Shown piece by piece: positions 26,153-34,935 of a stretch of DNA of 64,000 nt. Origin of the DNA: Bacillota bacterium (lineage in GTDB: Bacteria > Bacillota > Bacilli > Paenibacillales > NBRC-103111); the NCBI GenBank assembly GCA_023386955.1, contig JAEWIS010000038.1, positions 310,001 to 374,000 on the forward strand, given 5' to 3'. A program made the position numbers and the translations under genes. Every line of letters starts with the position of its first letter. Positions within the stretch are counted from its first letter, which is position 1. Under the pieces are notes generated by a model, which was not told the origin of the DNA, did no database searches, and worked only from the letters and a program-made list of their open reading frames with translations.

Positions 26153-28237
26153 TTAGTCCACCACCATTGGAATGAATTCAATCGGAATATCAAACTGAAA
26201 GGTACTGCCTTTACCGTATTCACTGTGGACAGTCAGAATTCCTCCATGATGCATGACGATTTCCCTGGCAATGGCCAAACCGAGCCCTGACCCGTCCCTG
26301 GCGCTCCTCTTTTTGCCGTTCCCCTTCACAAAACGGTCAAAAATATGAGGCAGCAGCTGCGGGTCAATTCCCTTGCCGGTATCCGTCACCTGAATCACCA
26401 GCCGGTCCCGCCCGTATTCGCCGCGTATGATGATGGCGCCCCCTTCTTCCGTATAATTAAGGGCGTTATGCACCAGGTTCGTAATCACCTGACGAATGCG
26501 GATGGGATCAATCCGGGCTACAGGCAACCCCTCCTGAGTCGTTTCCGGCTTTAGCAGCTGGAAATGAATCCCCTGGTTCTCCACATCCCATTGGAAGCTG
26601 GAGAAATATTCATCGAACAAATCGTCTACAATCACATCCACCATATGGAAGGTGGTCTGCCCCTCCTCCAGCTTCGTCAGATCGAACAAGTCCTGCACCA
26701 GCCTGTCGGCCATCTGGATCTTGTCATACAAGAGCTGGATATATTGCTTCTCCGGCTGGATCACCCCGTCCAGCAGGGCCTTCATATATCCCTGGATGGA
26801 AGTCATGGGTGTTCCCAGCTCATGGGTTACATTGGCGATAAGCTCCCGCCGCGAGGTTTCCAGCTGATGAAGATGCTCATTGGCATACATCAGATGGGCA
26901 TTGGTGATTTCCAGCGCTTCCGTCCGCTGTTTGATTTTCTCCTCCAGCTGCTGGTTAAGCTGTGCCAGCTGCCCGGATACATTCTCCACATCCACATACG
27001 CCTTGGAATAGCGGTGGGCAATGACCAGGGTTTCGGCAAAGGCCAGCAGAAACACGCTGATGGGCATCAGGGAATAACTTTGGATGACACCCTGCTCAAG
27101 CAGAATATCGTTCACAACAGTGCCGATCATGATCAGAACACATAAGGCATTGATCCAGGCTCCGGTGCGGCTCCGCGCAACGGCATACGCTAGGACGTAC
27201 AGACAGTACCCGAGAACGATCAAAAGCGCCACCAAAAAGGGAATAAAGGTACAGGTATATGCCCTGACAGGCAGAATGAGAGCCGATAAGGCCAGCCCCC
27301 CGCTGAAGATCCATACTGTCCGGGTCACCCGTTTGTTCATTTCCCGGGGATACAGCAGCTGAATAACGGCCAGCAGGAACGGAATACCGGCGTATAAGGT
27401 GAAATAGGATAGTCTGGACCACCATGGCGCAAGGGAGGGGGCCAGGAAAGTCAGGATGCCTTCGTCCAGCACCATAATCCGGACCGACATTAATAAGCAG
27501 GTGATGCTGGTCACCAGGCTCATGGAATCCCTCTTGCGCATCCAAAACAGAGCCAGGTGGTAGATGCCCAAGGTAGCCAAAGCGGCCATCACCGATATTT
27601 TCCATACCAGGGTCCTCTCCCGGTATTGATAGATGTCAAGAGAATTCCCGAAGGTAAAGGTAGAATGTATGCCGCCTCTCTGATAAGCCGAATTGGCGAC
27701 CTGGACAATGATTTCATTATTTCCTGCCGTTACAGGAAACCCGATGATCGACGGATAAATAGCCGCTTCCGGGGGGCTTGGGGATTTCCCCAACACTCCT
27801 CCATCGCCATAGAGCTGGCCGTTGACATAAATCCGGTACCCCGATTGGATGTCACGGATGCCCAAAGCTTTCCGGGTACCCGCTTGCTCCGGTCCCAGCT
27901 TCACCTGAAGCCGGTAAGTGGCCAGCTCTTCCCCCGTCTCCGGCCGGCCGCCGCTCCACATATGGGGGAGCTTGACGTATTCATCCGGCTTTTGAGAGTT
28001 CAAAGCGAAGCTCTCAGGGTCAACCAGCCGGTTGCGGTACAGCTCCCATCCTTCGGTTAATAGCAGGGATCCGTTTTGGGAGAAATCCCACTCCGACAAA
28101 TCCAGGATTCCATTCTGTGCCGGCGGTTCCGGCTGGCGGCTGGCAAAAAGCGCAAAAGCCGCTCCCCCCGCAAATAAAATCAGCAGAACAGTAAATCCCC
28201 AAAACAAGCGGGCCGCTTCCTTATGTCTGGTTGTCAT
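26153..28237 (-). CDS. Membrane sensor histidine kinase with 7TMR-DISM-like input module
   Basis: 694 aa. N-terminal helix (about 12-32), an extracytoplasmic carbohydrate-binding-like region (about 40-200, with IRDIQSGYRIYVNGQLYGDGG as in 7TMR-DISM extracellular modules), then seven hydrophobic helices (about 210-405). A coiled coil (about 415-455), HisKA with VTHELGTPMTSIQGYM (phosphoacceptor H about 468) and HATPase_c (DTGKGIDP, GSGLGLAI) follow. The H box reads HELGTP rather than HELRTP. The ligand is unknown; a sugar or cell-wall fragment is plausible from the family. Co-transcribed with the response regulator downstream. Confidence 0.88.
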   Translation of the reverse strand: MTTRHKEAARLFWGFTVLLILFAGGAAFALFASRQPEPPAQNGILDLSEWDFSQNGSLLLTEGWELYRNRLVDPESFALNSQKPDEYVKLPHMWSGGRPETGEELATYRLQVKLGPEQAGTRKALGIRDIQSGYRIYVNGQLYGDGGVLGKSPSPPEAAIYPSIIGFPVTAGNNEIIVQVANSAYQRGGIHSTFTFGNSLDIYQYRERTLVWKISVMAALATLGIYHLALFWMRKRDSMSLVTSITCLLMSVRIMVLDEGILTFLAPSLAPWWSRLSYFTLYAGIPFLLAVIQLLYPREMNKRVTRTVWIFSGGLALSALILPVRAYTCTFIPFLVALLIVLGYCLYVLAYAVARSRTGAWINALCVLIMIGTVVNDILLEQGVIQSYSLMPISVFLLAFAETLVIAHRYSKAYVDVENVSGQLAQLNQQLEEKIKQRTEALEITNAHLMYANEHLHQLETSRRELIANVTHELGTPMTSIQGYMKALLDGVIQPEKQYIQLLYDKIQMADRLVQDLFDLTKLEEGQTTFHMVDVIVDDLFDEYFSSFQWDVENQGIHFQLLKPETTQEGLPVARIDPIRIRQVITNLVHNALNYTEEGGAIIIRGEYGRDRLVIQVTDTGKGIDPQLLPHIFDRFVKGNGKKRSARDGSGLGLAIAREIVMHHGGILTVHSEYGKGSTFQFDIPIEFIPMVVD

Positions 28238-28340
28238 CGCGCGTTCACTTGCCCTTCATGCATTCTAGTATTCATCATAACAGAATAACGCAATAAGGGT
28301 AAACAGGCCTTTTTGGAAGAGCCCGGGGCAATGGTTGTCC

Positions 28341-28386
28341 AAAAAGCCCAAGAGGCTTCCGGATTACCCGGAGATGCTCTTGGGCT
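28341..28386 (-). terminator. Terminator after ppiB
   Basis: Minus-strand stem AGCCCAAGAGCATCTCCGG / CCGGAAGCCTCTTGGGCT followed by TTTTT. Confidence 0.85.
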
Positions 28387-28414
28387 ATAGGTGAACATGG
28401 GTTCATGTAGGGGA

Positions 28415-28849
28415 TTATTCCTCCCAAACCTTCACTTCGGACATTTTGGAGCCTTGCTTCAGGGCATCCACATGCTCCATACCTTCTGTCACCTTGCCGA
28501 ATACGGTGTGTACACCATCCAGATGCGGGAAGGAGTCGTAGGTAATGTAGAATTGGCTGCCGCCTGTATCCTTGCCTGCGTGTGCCATGGCGATTACGCC
28601 GCGGACATGCTTGTTAGGGTTGCCGGCAGTTTCACACTTGATGTTATATCCGGGACCGCCTGTGCCATTGCCGCGGGGGCAGCCGCCTTGTGCGACAAAA
28701 CCGGGAACGATACGGTGGAAGGTCAGCCCGTTATAAAAGCCTTCATTGGCCAGCTTTTCGAAATTAGCAACGGTATTCGGGGCATGCTCCGCATCAAACT
28801 CCAGATTGATCGTGCCGCCGTTCTCCAATGTGATGGTACCTTTTTTCAT
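28415..28849 (-). CDS. ppiB: Peptidyl-prolyl cis-trans isomerase, cyclophilin type
   Basis: 144-aa cytosolic cyclophilin: [13 protein letters not shown] (about 49-61), GSQFYIT (about 98-104) and [13 protein letters not shown] (about 119-131). Catalyses proline isomerisation in protein folding. The ATG 28849 has AAAGGAG 8 nt upstream; an in-frame extension lacks a site. Sits beside lysA, as in the B. subtilis region. Confidence 0.94.
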   Translation of the reverse strand: MKKGTITLENGGTINLEFDAEHAPNTVANFEKLANEGFYNGLTFHRIVPGFVAQGGCPRGNGTGGPGYNIKCETAGNPNKHVRGVIAMAHAGKDTGGSQFYITYDSFPHLDGVHTVFGKVTEGMEHVDALKQGSKMSEVKVWEE

Positions 28850-28956
28850 GGGGAGTCTCCTTTGTAAATGGAATCGATCTGACTTATTGTATCGGATTGC
28901 GAAAGGAAATACAAATGTTTCAAAAACGGGACCCACCCCCAAACCTCCATAAACAG

Positions 28957-28994
28957 CAAAAACCCTGCCGTGCTCATAAGAAGCCTCGGCAGGG
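28957..28994 (-). terminator. Terminator after lysA
   Basis: Minus-strand stem CCCTGCCG / CGGCAGGG with a 14-nt loop, followed by TTTTTG. Confidence 0.8.
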
Positions 28995-29007
28995 ATAGGG
29001 ATTATGA

Positions 29008-30339
29008 TTATGCTCTTGCGGGAGCCTTCTTCATCCGCTCGGGAATCAAGTCATTGCCAACAATATCCTCGTAGGATTCGCGCTTCACCGCCAGATCGGC
29101 GCTGCCGTCCTTGACGAAGACCACGGCGGGTCGGGGAATCCGGTTATAATTGCTGGCCATGGAATAATTGTACGCGCCTGTGCAGGCTACTGCCAGAAGA
29201 TCACCGGAGTTAACCTTGGGCAGGGACAGATCCCAGATCAGCATATCCCCGCTTTCGCAGCATTTGCCGGCGATGGAAACAACCTCTTCCGGAGCTGCGG
29301 TGGCGCGGTTGGCAAGCATGGCCTCGTATTGGGATTCATAGAGAGCGGGACGGGGGTTATCCGTCATGCCTCCGTCAACGGCCACATACTTGCGGATGTC
29401 GGGAATTTCCTTATAAGTGCCCACAGTATAAAGGGTAGTGCCTGCATCCCCTACAATGCTGCGGCCCGGCTCGATCCAGATTTCCGGAACGGGATAGTCC
29501 TGGCCGGCAAAGGAGGTATGAATGCTGTCAACGATGGCATGGACATATTCCACAACGGGCAGCGGGCTGTCCCCTTCCACATAACGAATGCCGAAGCCGC
29601 CGCCCAGGTTCACTACCTTGAACAGCACGTTTAGCTCACTGCGAACCTTCACCGCAAAGCTCATTACCTTCTCCACGGCAAGCTTGAAGCCTTCCACCTC
29701 GAAAATCTGGGAGCCGATGTGGGAGTGCAGGCCCAAGAGCACCAGGTTCGGCTGGCGCGATGCCTCTTCCACGGCACGGAATGCCGAGCCGTTCCCCAGG
29801 TCAAAGCCAAACTTGGAGTCCTGCTGGCCGGTAGAGGTATATTCATGGGTATGGGCGGACACGCCCGGTGTAATGCGGAGGAGCACATTCACCTTGCGGT
29901 TGCGTTCGCCGGCCATAGCATTCAGGAGCTCCAGCTCCACAAAGTTGTCGACAACGAAGCAGCCGATGCCGGCTTCCAGCGCCATGTCAATTTCCCGGGG
30001 GGTTTTGTTGTTCCCGTGGAAGTGGATCCGCTCTGGAGGGAATCCGGCTTGGAGAGCGGTGTACAGCTCGCCGTCAGATACCACGTCGAGGGAAAGCCCC
30101 TCCTCATCTACGATCCGGCACATGGCCATGGTGCAGAAGGCCTTGGAGGCATACGCCACCTGAAACTTGAGTCCGGAGGATTTGAAGGCACCGATGAATT
30201 CACGGCAGCGTCTTCTGATGAGCTCCTCATCGACGACATAAAGGGGGGTTCCAAATTGTTCTCTAAGTTGAACGGCATCAACGCCGCCGATTTCCAGATG
30301 GCCGTGATCATTAATTCGACTTGTCCCATGCAGATACAT
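29008..30339 (-). CDS. lysA: Diaminopimelate decarboxylase
   Basis: 443 aa, fold III PLP enzyme converting meso-diaminopimelate to L-lysine. PLP lysine in VAYASKAF (about 62), HSHIGSQI (about 199-206), GGGFGIRY (about 247-254), EPGRSIVG (about 290) and CESGDML (about 358-364, the partner-subunit Cys). ATG 30339 chosen because AAGGAG is 8 nt upstream; the ATG 6 nt earlier is too close. Follows spoVAF, as in B. subtilis. Confidence 0.96.
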   Translation of the reverse strand: MYLHGTSRINDHGHLEIGGVDAVQLREQFGTPLYVVDEELIRRRCREFIGAFKSSGLKFQVAYASKAFCTMAMCRIVDEEGLSLDVVSDGELYTALQAGFPPERIHFHGNNKTPREIDMALEAGIGCFVVDNFVELELLNAMAGERNRKVNVLLRITPGVSAHTHEYTSTGQQDSKFGFDLGNGSAFRAVEEASRQPNLVLLGLHSHIGSQIFEVEGFKLAVEKVMSFAVKVRSELNVLFKVVNLGGGFGIRYVEGDSPLPVVEYVHAIVDSIHTSFAGQDYPVPEIWIEPGRSIVGDAGTTLYTVGTYKEIPDIRKYVAVDGGMTDNPRPALYESQYEAMLANRATAAPEEVVSIAGKCCESGDMLIWDLSLPKVNSGDLLAVACTGAYNYSMASNYNRIPRPAVVFVKDGSADLAVKRESYEDIVGNDLIPERMKKAPARA

Positions 30340-30384
30340 TGCCATTTCTCCTTGTCAATTGGTCTAACAACAAAATAACATATA

Positions 30385-30416
30385 ACGGCCGTCTGTGCCA
30401 TACACAAACGGCCGAT
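30385..30416 (-). terminator. Hairpin between spoVAF and lysA, possible weak terminator
   Basis: Minus strand CGGCCGTTTGTG / CACAGACGGCCG with a short loop. The tail TTATATGTTATTTTG is T-rich but not a clean run, so readthrough into lysA is likely. Confidence 0.5.
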
Positions 30417-30425
30417 TGATTTGTA

Positions 30426-32222
30426 CTATCCGTCGGAGACCGGCTGCCGGGTATTGTCTGTCGTATCCGTCAGACTGATCCGGTGGCGGCTCTCGCCAAA
30501 GGGTCTGCGGATCAACACCGTATAAAGCGCCTTTGCATTAAACGGTATAAACGGCCACATGTAGGGAGAGTTGTACGAGCGCTGCACGGTAAGTATGATC
30601 AGCCAGACGGTGGTTGCGCCCACCAGCCCCGGCACTCCCAAGGTGGCGGCTGCCAGCAGCAGAATGATCCGGGAAATGCGGTTAGCCATCCCCAATTCAT
30701 AGCTGGGTGTAGCAAAGGTGCCGATAGTCGCTACCGCCATGTACATGATGACCTCGTTTACGAACATACCGGTTTCTACGGCGATTTGGCCAATAAGGAT
30801 AGCAGCGATCAAGCCCATTGCAGTAGCCAGCGGAGTTGGTGTATGCACCGCGGCCATCCGCATCAGATCGACGCCAAGCTCGGCGATGAGAAACTGCACG
30901 ATAACCGGGAGCCGCGCCGTTTTTTCCGGCCCTAACCACTCCATCCCCACCGGTTTGAGCTCCGGATGGACCACCATCAGATACCAGATGGGCAACAAAA
31001 AGAGAGAGGCGATGATCCCGAAATACCGCACCCAGCGGAAGTAGGTGCCCACTGCAGGATTTTGGCGGTATTCCTCCGCATGCTGCATCAGCTGGAACAT
31101 GGTACAGGGCAGGATCATGGCACTGGGGGAGGTGTCCGCCAGAAGCACCACATGGCCCTCCAGCAGATGGGCGGCTACCACATCGGGCCGCTCCGAATAC
31201 CGGACCAGCGGGTAGGGGTTCCATCCCGACTTGTTGACCAGAATTTCCTCCAGCTGTTTTTCGCCCAAGGGAATACCGTCAATCACGACCTCCTCCACCT
31301 TATTCCGGAAGGTATCGATAAGTTCCGGGGCGGCCACATCCTGGATGTAGGCGATACACACATCGGTTTTGGTGCGTTCCCCTACCTGCACCACCTCGAA
31401 TTTAAGCCGCGGATCCCGAAGTCTTCTGCGGATCAGCGTGACGTTGGTCATTAGGGTTTCCACGAAGCCGTCCCTGGCTCCCCGGACCACCCGCTCCAGA
31501 TCCGGCTCCGAGGTGGAACGGACCGGGAAGCTCTTGGCGTCTATGACCAGCGCGGCACGGGCGCCCTCCACGAAGAGCGCCGTCATCCCCGCCAGTGTTT
31601 TATCGATGACCTCATCGAACTTCTCCAGACTTTCCACCTGGATATGGGCCACCAAATTATCCTTCAGCTTTTCAAGCGGATCGTCTCCCAGCTCCTCCTC
31701 GCTGGCATAGGTCAGCCGTTTGATTACCTCGATCAGGGCCTCGTCCTTAGCGAAGCCGTTCATATAAAGGAAGCTGCAACGGACACCCCCGAATATCATT
31801 TCCCGGAAGGTTACGTCAAAGCTGATGCCCAGGCCGACTTTTTCCTCCAGAGCGCGCTTTACGTCCTCCATAGAATCCGGTATTTCCTTCATATTTTTCA
31901 GCCGGTTTTCTTCCTCCGACATTCTGCTCTGGGCGCCGCTTTGTTGATTTTTGTGGCTGCGCCCCTTGGGTTCCTGCTCTTCTTTCTTCTGAGCCGCTTC
32001 CTTGCCGGAGTGTTTATGCGGGCCGTTATGCTCCTCACGCTTCTCTCCGGTTTCCTGCTCGTGTCTGTGGAACGCACCGACCTCCATCGGCCTGCGGAGA
32101 AGCGTCTTCCGGCGCGGAGCTGCGTGTCCGCCCTCCTCCCCTGCTTCCTCCCGAAAGGGAGGCACCGGCATATGGCCGGAATGCCCGTGATGCTCTTCCG
32201 GATTCATCTCATCAGGACCCAT
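30426..32222 (-). CDS. spoVAF: Spore protein SpoVAF (GerA-family) with charged His-rich N-terminal extension
   Basis: 598 aa. Residues about 1-105 are a hydrophilic, His/Glu/Lys-rich extension (HHGHSGH near residues 10-16). The GerA-type cytosolic domain follows (about 110-390, including IDKTLAGMTALFVEGA), then at least four membrane helices (about 395-560). In Bacillus, SpoVAF forms a germinosome-associated channel with FigP that amplifies early germination. GAGGTGG upstream of the ATG. It lies directly after spoVAB, without spoVAC/AD/AE, and before lysA. Confidence 0.88.
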   Translation of the reverse strand: MGPDEMNPEEHHGHSGHMPVPPFREEAGEEGGHAAPRRKTLLRRPMEVGAFHRHEQETGEKREEHNGPHKHSGKEAAQKKEEQEPKGRSHKNQQSGAQSRMSEEENRLKNMKEIPDSMEDVKRALEEKVGLGISFDVTFREMIFGGVRCSFLYMNGFAKDEALIEVIKRLTYASEEELGDDPLEKLKDNLVAHIQVESLEKFDEVIDKTLAGMTALFVEGARAALVIDAKSFPVRSTSEPDLERVVRGARDGFVETLMTNVTLIRRRLRDPRLKFEVVQVGERTKTDVCIAYIQDVAAPELIDTFRNKVEEVVIDGIPLGEKQLEEILVNKSGWNPYPLVRYSERPDVVAAHLLEGHVVLLADTSPSAMILPCTMFQLMQHAEEYRQNPAVGTYFRWVRYFGIIASLFLLPIWYLMVVHPELKPVGMEWLGPEKTARLPVIVQFLIAELGVDLMRMAAVHTPTPLATAMGLIAAILIGQIAVETGMFVNEVIMYMAVATIGTFATPSYELGMANRISRIILLLAAATLGVPGLVGATTVWLIILTVQRSYNSPYMWPFIPFNAKALYTVLIRRPFGESRHRISLTDTTDNTRQPVSDG

Positions 32223-32249
32223 TGTGAAGCCACCTCGCTTTCATATTCT

Positions 32250-32309
32250 AGGGTGTGTTTGCAAACACGGCCTAGGTGACCCGGCCAAACCTCCGGGGAG
32301 GCAGCCGGG
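32250..32309. other. Two inverted repeats between spoVAB and spoVAF
   Basis: CTAGG...TTTGCAAA...CCTAG (about 32249-32275) and CCCGGC..CCTCC / GGAGG..GCCGGG (32280-32309) form back-to-back hairpins in the 92-nt gap. Neither has a T-run. They may limit readthrough or protect message; function not shown. Confidence 0.4.
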
Positions 32310-32314
32310 CATAG

Positions 32315-32743
32315 CTATTTGCCGTGGTAAACCAGCCATTCAAACAGCGAACCCGCCACTTTTCCCAAGATCATTGCCATCAGCAAGGACAGAATATGCC
32401 GGGACATGCCAAGCCGCTTGGCCAAAATGGGCAGCACATTAATAACCTCCGTCAGCGCCGCCGCCAGCATACCCACGAACACCCCGCTGAAAAGTCCCAT
32501 AACCGCAGGGGACAATACCGTACCGGAGAAGCGCCAGTCCATAAAATCCGCTACCGTCCAGAACACGGAGCCGGTCACCACTGCCGTTTCATAGCCGTGA
32601 ATCCGGTCCGCGGAGCGGGTCAGCTGGGCCAGGCGAGGGACAATGTCCAACACCAGCAGGAAGGCCACCATGCCGCTGCCCACCGCAATCCCCCCGGCCA
32701 AACCGATAAACGCGATCAAGGCATTAGCAGCTATCCCGCTCAT
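32315..32743 (-). CDS. spoVAB: Stage V sporulation protein AB
   Basis: 142-aa polytopic membrane protein: hydrophobic segments at about 5-25, 52-68, 75-95 and 115-135, with GLAGGIAVGSGMVAFLLVLDIVPRL as the SpoVAB signature. Part of the SpoVA system associated with movement of Ca-dipicolinate into and out of spores. ATG 32743 with AGGAGGG upstream; overlaps the end of spoVAA by 20 nt. Confidence 0.88.
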   Translation of the reverse strand: MSGIAANALIAFIGLAGGIAVGSGMVAFLLVLDIVPRLAQLTRSADRIHGYETAVVTGSVFWTVADFMDWRFSGTVLSPAVMGLFSGVFVGMLAAALTEVINVLPILAKRLGMSRHILSLLMAMILGKVAGSLFEWLVYHGK

Positions 32744-33383
32744 GGGGCCGCTTCCCTCCTTTGTGGCCGGCTTTTCCGTACTCCTCGGCAACCACATACT
32801 GGTTCATACTTTGCTGGTACAGGTACATTTCCACCTCAAGGGGACTAGGCTCCTCGTTAAACTTCTTCTTGAACACGTGGTTGAAAAACAGCACCATCCC
32901 CACACCGATGCCCAAGGAATACGGGATTTGCAGCCAATAAGGGTGCTCCGGACGCTCTCCCGTCAACAGCTCGTAAATCCGCCCGTGCACCGCAGGCATA
33001 CTCACGTCCTCGTGAAAGTTCATGATGGCCAGCCCCGAGCCGATATACAAAAGAAGCCATACGGCCGCAAACAAAACAGGATGGCATTTGCGCTCGGCCT
33101 CCATCACCTGGATCAGGGCATGAGGCTCGCCGAAATGCACCAGCTGCATCTCCGGCACAACCTCCTTGACCCGTCTGGTTACCAGCATCATATCCACCAG
33201 AAGCCGATTGCCGTCCTCCACCTCCGGCCGGAAAAGCACCAAAGCGGAAATCTCCGGCAGCAGCTCCGGCTCTGTATACAGATCGGCTGCGTGTCCCAGC
33301 GTCACCGCCTCGCCCTTTTTGACCGTGATGTTCTTGCGGAAGCGGAGATATAGGCTGGGCGCCGCAGAATCCGGTGCAATCAT
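32724..33383 (-). CDS. spoVAA: Stage V sporulation protein AA
   Basis: 219 aa: soluble N-terminal domain (about 1-98; LYLRFRKNITVKKGEAVTLG) and two membrane helices (about 103-122, 153-168), typical of SpoVAA. First gene of the cluster, with GGGAGGGG before the ATG. Continues through spoVAB (20-nt overlap) to spoVAF. Confidence 0.88.
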   Translation of the reverse strand: MIAPDSAAPSLYLRFRKNITVKKGEAVTLGHAADLYTEPELLPEISALVLFRPEVEDGNRLLVDMMLVTRRVKEVVPEMQLVHFGEPHALIQVMEAERKCHPVLFAAVWLLLYIGSGLAIMNFHEDVSMPAVHGRIYELLTGERPEHPYWLQIPYSLGIGVGMVLFFNHVFKKKFNEEPSPLEVEMYLYQQSMNQYVVAEEYGKAGHKGGKRPHERDSC

Positions 33384-33459
33384 CCAAATCCCCTCCCTTT
33401 TGCCGGTAACGTCAACTCACAAGAGGAATCAAGTCCAAGACTTCACCCCCGGGTGAGAA

Positions 33460-33466
33460 TAGTATG
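33460..33466 (-). promoter_or_regulatory. Possible sigma-G/F -10 element upstream of spoVAA
   Basis: Minus strand CATACTA at 33466-33460, 77 nt before the spoVAA ATG, matches the forespore -10 pattern CATWHTA. No convincing -35 lies 17-19 nt upstream, so this is tentative. An imperfect palindrome TTCACCC/GGGTGAGAA adjoins it (33442-33459). Confidence 0.35.
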
Positions 33467-33532
33467 CAATCTTTCCACATTCTCTAACCGCTGCGTGGCC
33501 TTGCCCGGGTTTGCCAAAATCTGCAGCGGCAT

Positions 33533-33568
33533 GTCAAAAAGGGCAGCGGATTCCTCCGCTACCCTTCG
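33533..33568 (-). terminator. Terminator after the isomerase-like gene
   Basis: Minus-strand stem AAGGGTAGCGGA / TCCGCTGCCCTT with loop GGAA, followed by TTTTT. It isolates the spoVA cluster from upstream transcription. Confidence 0.85.
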
Positions 33569-33590
33569 TTTGTTTCCATCGTAACCGGAT

Positions 33591-34472
33591 TTACTTATAC
33601 CGCCGGATAAACTCCACCGCCCGCCGGATGTCCGTCTCAGGCTGATCGCCCACCTCACGCTCGATGGTCAGGTAACCGGTGTAGCCAATATCCTGGAGTG
33701 CGGCAAAATAGGCATCAAAGTTAACCTTGCCCTCTCCCAGCGGAACCTCCCGAAAAAACGCCCCGTCCCGGACCATACGCGAGATGGTTTCATGGTCCAT
33801 AGGCGCATAACCCAAAGCCCCGTAGATGTTCCGGGGATCGGTGGCCTGCAGCTGCAGGCCGTCCTTCACATGGGTGTGCACGATGTAATCCCGCAGGGTA
33901 TACACGCCCTGAACCGGGTCATCCCCCGTTACCATAACCATGTTTGCGGGGTCGAAATTGACGGATACCCCTTTGGTGGACAGGGTATCCAGAAAGCTCT
34001 TAAGATGTGACGCCCGCTCCGGACCTGTCTCAATGGCAAAAAACGCACCGTTCCGGTGTGCATACCCGGCCAGCTCCTCACAGGCCTCCTGCATAGCCGA
34101 GTACACGGGACTTGCGGCGTCCTCCGGCACAATTCCGATGTGGGTGGTGACCACCGCTGTTCCAAGCTCTAGAGCCAGGTCCAGAATCCGTTTGGATTTC
34201 TCGACCTTGGCCGGGTTAGCCTGCGCATCCTGGAAGCCATGTCCCCCCAGGTCGCCAACCAGAGCGGAGATCTCCAGCCCCAAGCTGTTTATGAAGCTCT
34301 TGAGCTCTCTTCGGTCCGCAGCCGAGAGCGCATCAGGGTCCATTTCCCCTTTTACCGCATAAATCTGTACCCCGTCGGCTCCCACTTCCTTGGCCTTCCT
34401 CAAGCCCTCCCGGACACCGACGCCGAAGCTGTCGACAATGACACCGATGGGGTTTACCAGCTTCCGTTCCAT
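33591..34472 (-). CDS. Sugar phosphate isomerase/epimerase family protein (AP endonuclease 2-type TIM barrel)
   Basis: 293 aa. Xylose-isomerase-like TIM barrel; metal-site landmarks are THIG (about 111-114), FAIETGPERA (about 144-153), VNFDPANMVM (about 170-179), IVHTHVKDG (about 196-204) and YLTIERE (about 270-276). Members isomerise or epimerise sugars and inositol derivatives; the exact substrate cannot be assigned. The ribosome site is weak. It sits 22 nt downstream of ricA and ends at a strong terminator. Confidence 0.82.
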   Translation of the reverse strand: MERKLVNPIGVIVDSFGVGVREGLRKAKEVGADGVQIYAVKGEMDPDALSAADRRELKSFINSLGLEISALVGDLGGHGFQDAQANPAKVEKSKRILDLALELGTAVVTTHIGIVPEDAASPVYSAMQEACEELAGYAHRNGAFFAIETGPERASHLKSFLDTLSTKGVSVNFDPANMVMVTGDDPVQGVYTLRDYIVHTHVKDGLQLQATDPRNIYGALGYAPMDHETISRMVRDGAFFREVPLGEGKVNFDAYFAALQDIGYTGYLTIEREVGDQPETDIRRAVEFIRRYK

Positions 34473-34494
34473 TTGGATCAGCTCACTTTGCGTT

Positions 34495-34935
34495 TTAGTC
34501 GCACCGGCTTACTTCTACCTTGCCCTCTTCCACCTGAATCTTCTCCGAAACCGTGTCCCGGACGGCGCCCATCACCAGCTGCAGCATATAATTCAAGTCG
34601 CTTTGGGTTTCCTGAAACTCCGAGACGATCGGAATCGCATCCAATTCATTCTGCAGGGCTTCAATTTCCTCATCGATGGCCTTGGCCATTTCCTTGTTCT
34701 TAAAGGTTTGCTCGAAGGCGACTGCTTCCTTCTGCTTCTTCTTAATAGTGCTGATCAGACCTTGGACATGGGGATTCACGGCAATCTGCTCCTCCGCCTT
34801 GCGGTAGGTGTCCACCTCCGACGAGTCCGCAAATAGCTCCGCCAATTCCCGGGCTTTGGCCATAATTGTTTCACGTCCGGCAGTATCGCCGGCTGCAGGA
34901 GACATCATGTCGTCCGCGCTATTGTGTGTGCTCAT
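34495..34935 (-). CDS. ricA: YmcA/YlbF family regulator RicA
   Basis: 146 aa, helical YlbF/YmcA domain from about residue 24. A unique Cys near the C-terminus (SRCD, residue 145) matches the position where RicA contributes to the Fe-S clusters of the RicAFT complex. RicAFT assists RNase Y processing and affects sporulation, biofilm and competence in B. subtilis. The ATG overlaps the miaB stop (ATGA), the conserved miaB-ymcA arrangement. rny lies about 10 kb away in this window. Confidence 0.85.
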   Translation of the reverse strand: MSTHNSADDMMSPAAGDTAGRETIMAKARELAELFADSSEVDTYRKAEEQIAVNPHVQGLISTIKKKQKEAVAFEQTFKNKEMAKAIDEEIEALQNELDAIPIVSEFQETQSDLNYMLQLVMGAVRDTVSEKIQVEEGKVEVSRCD

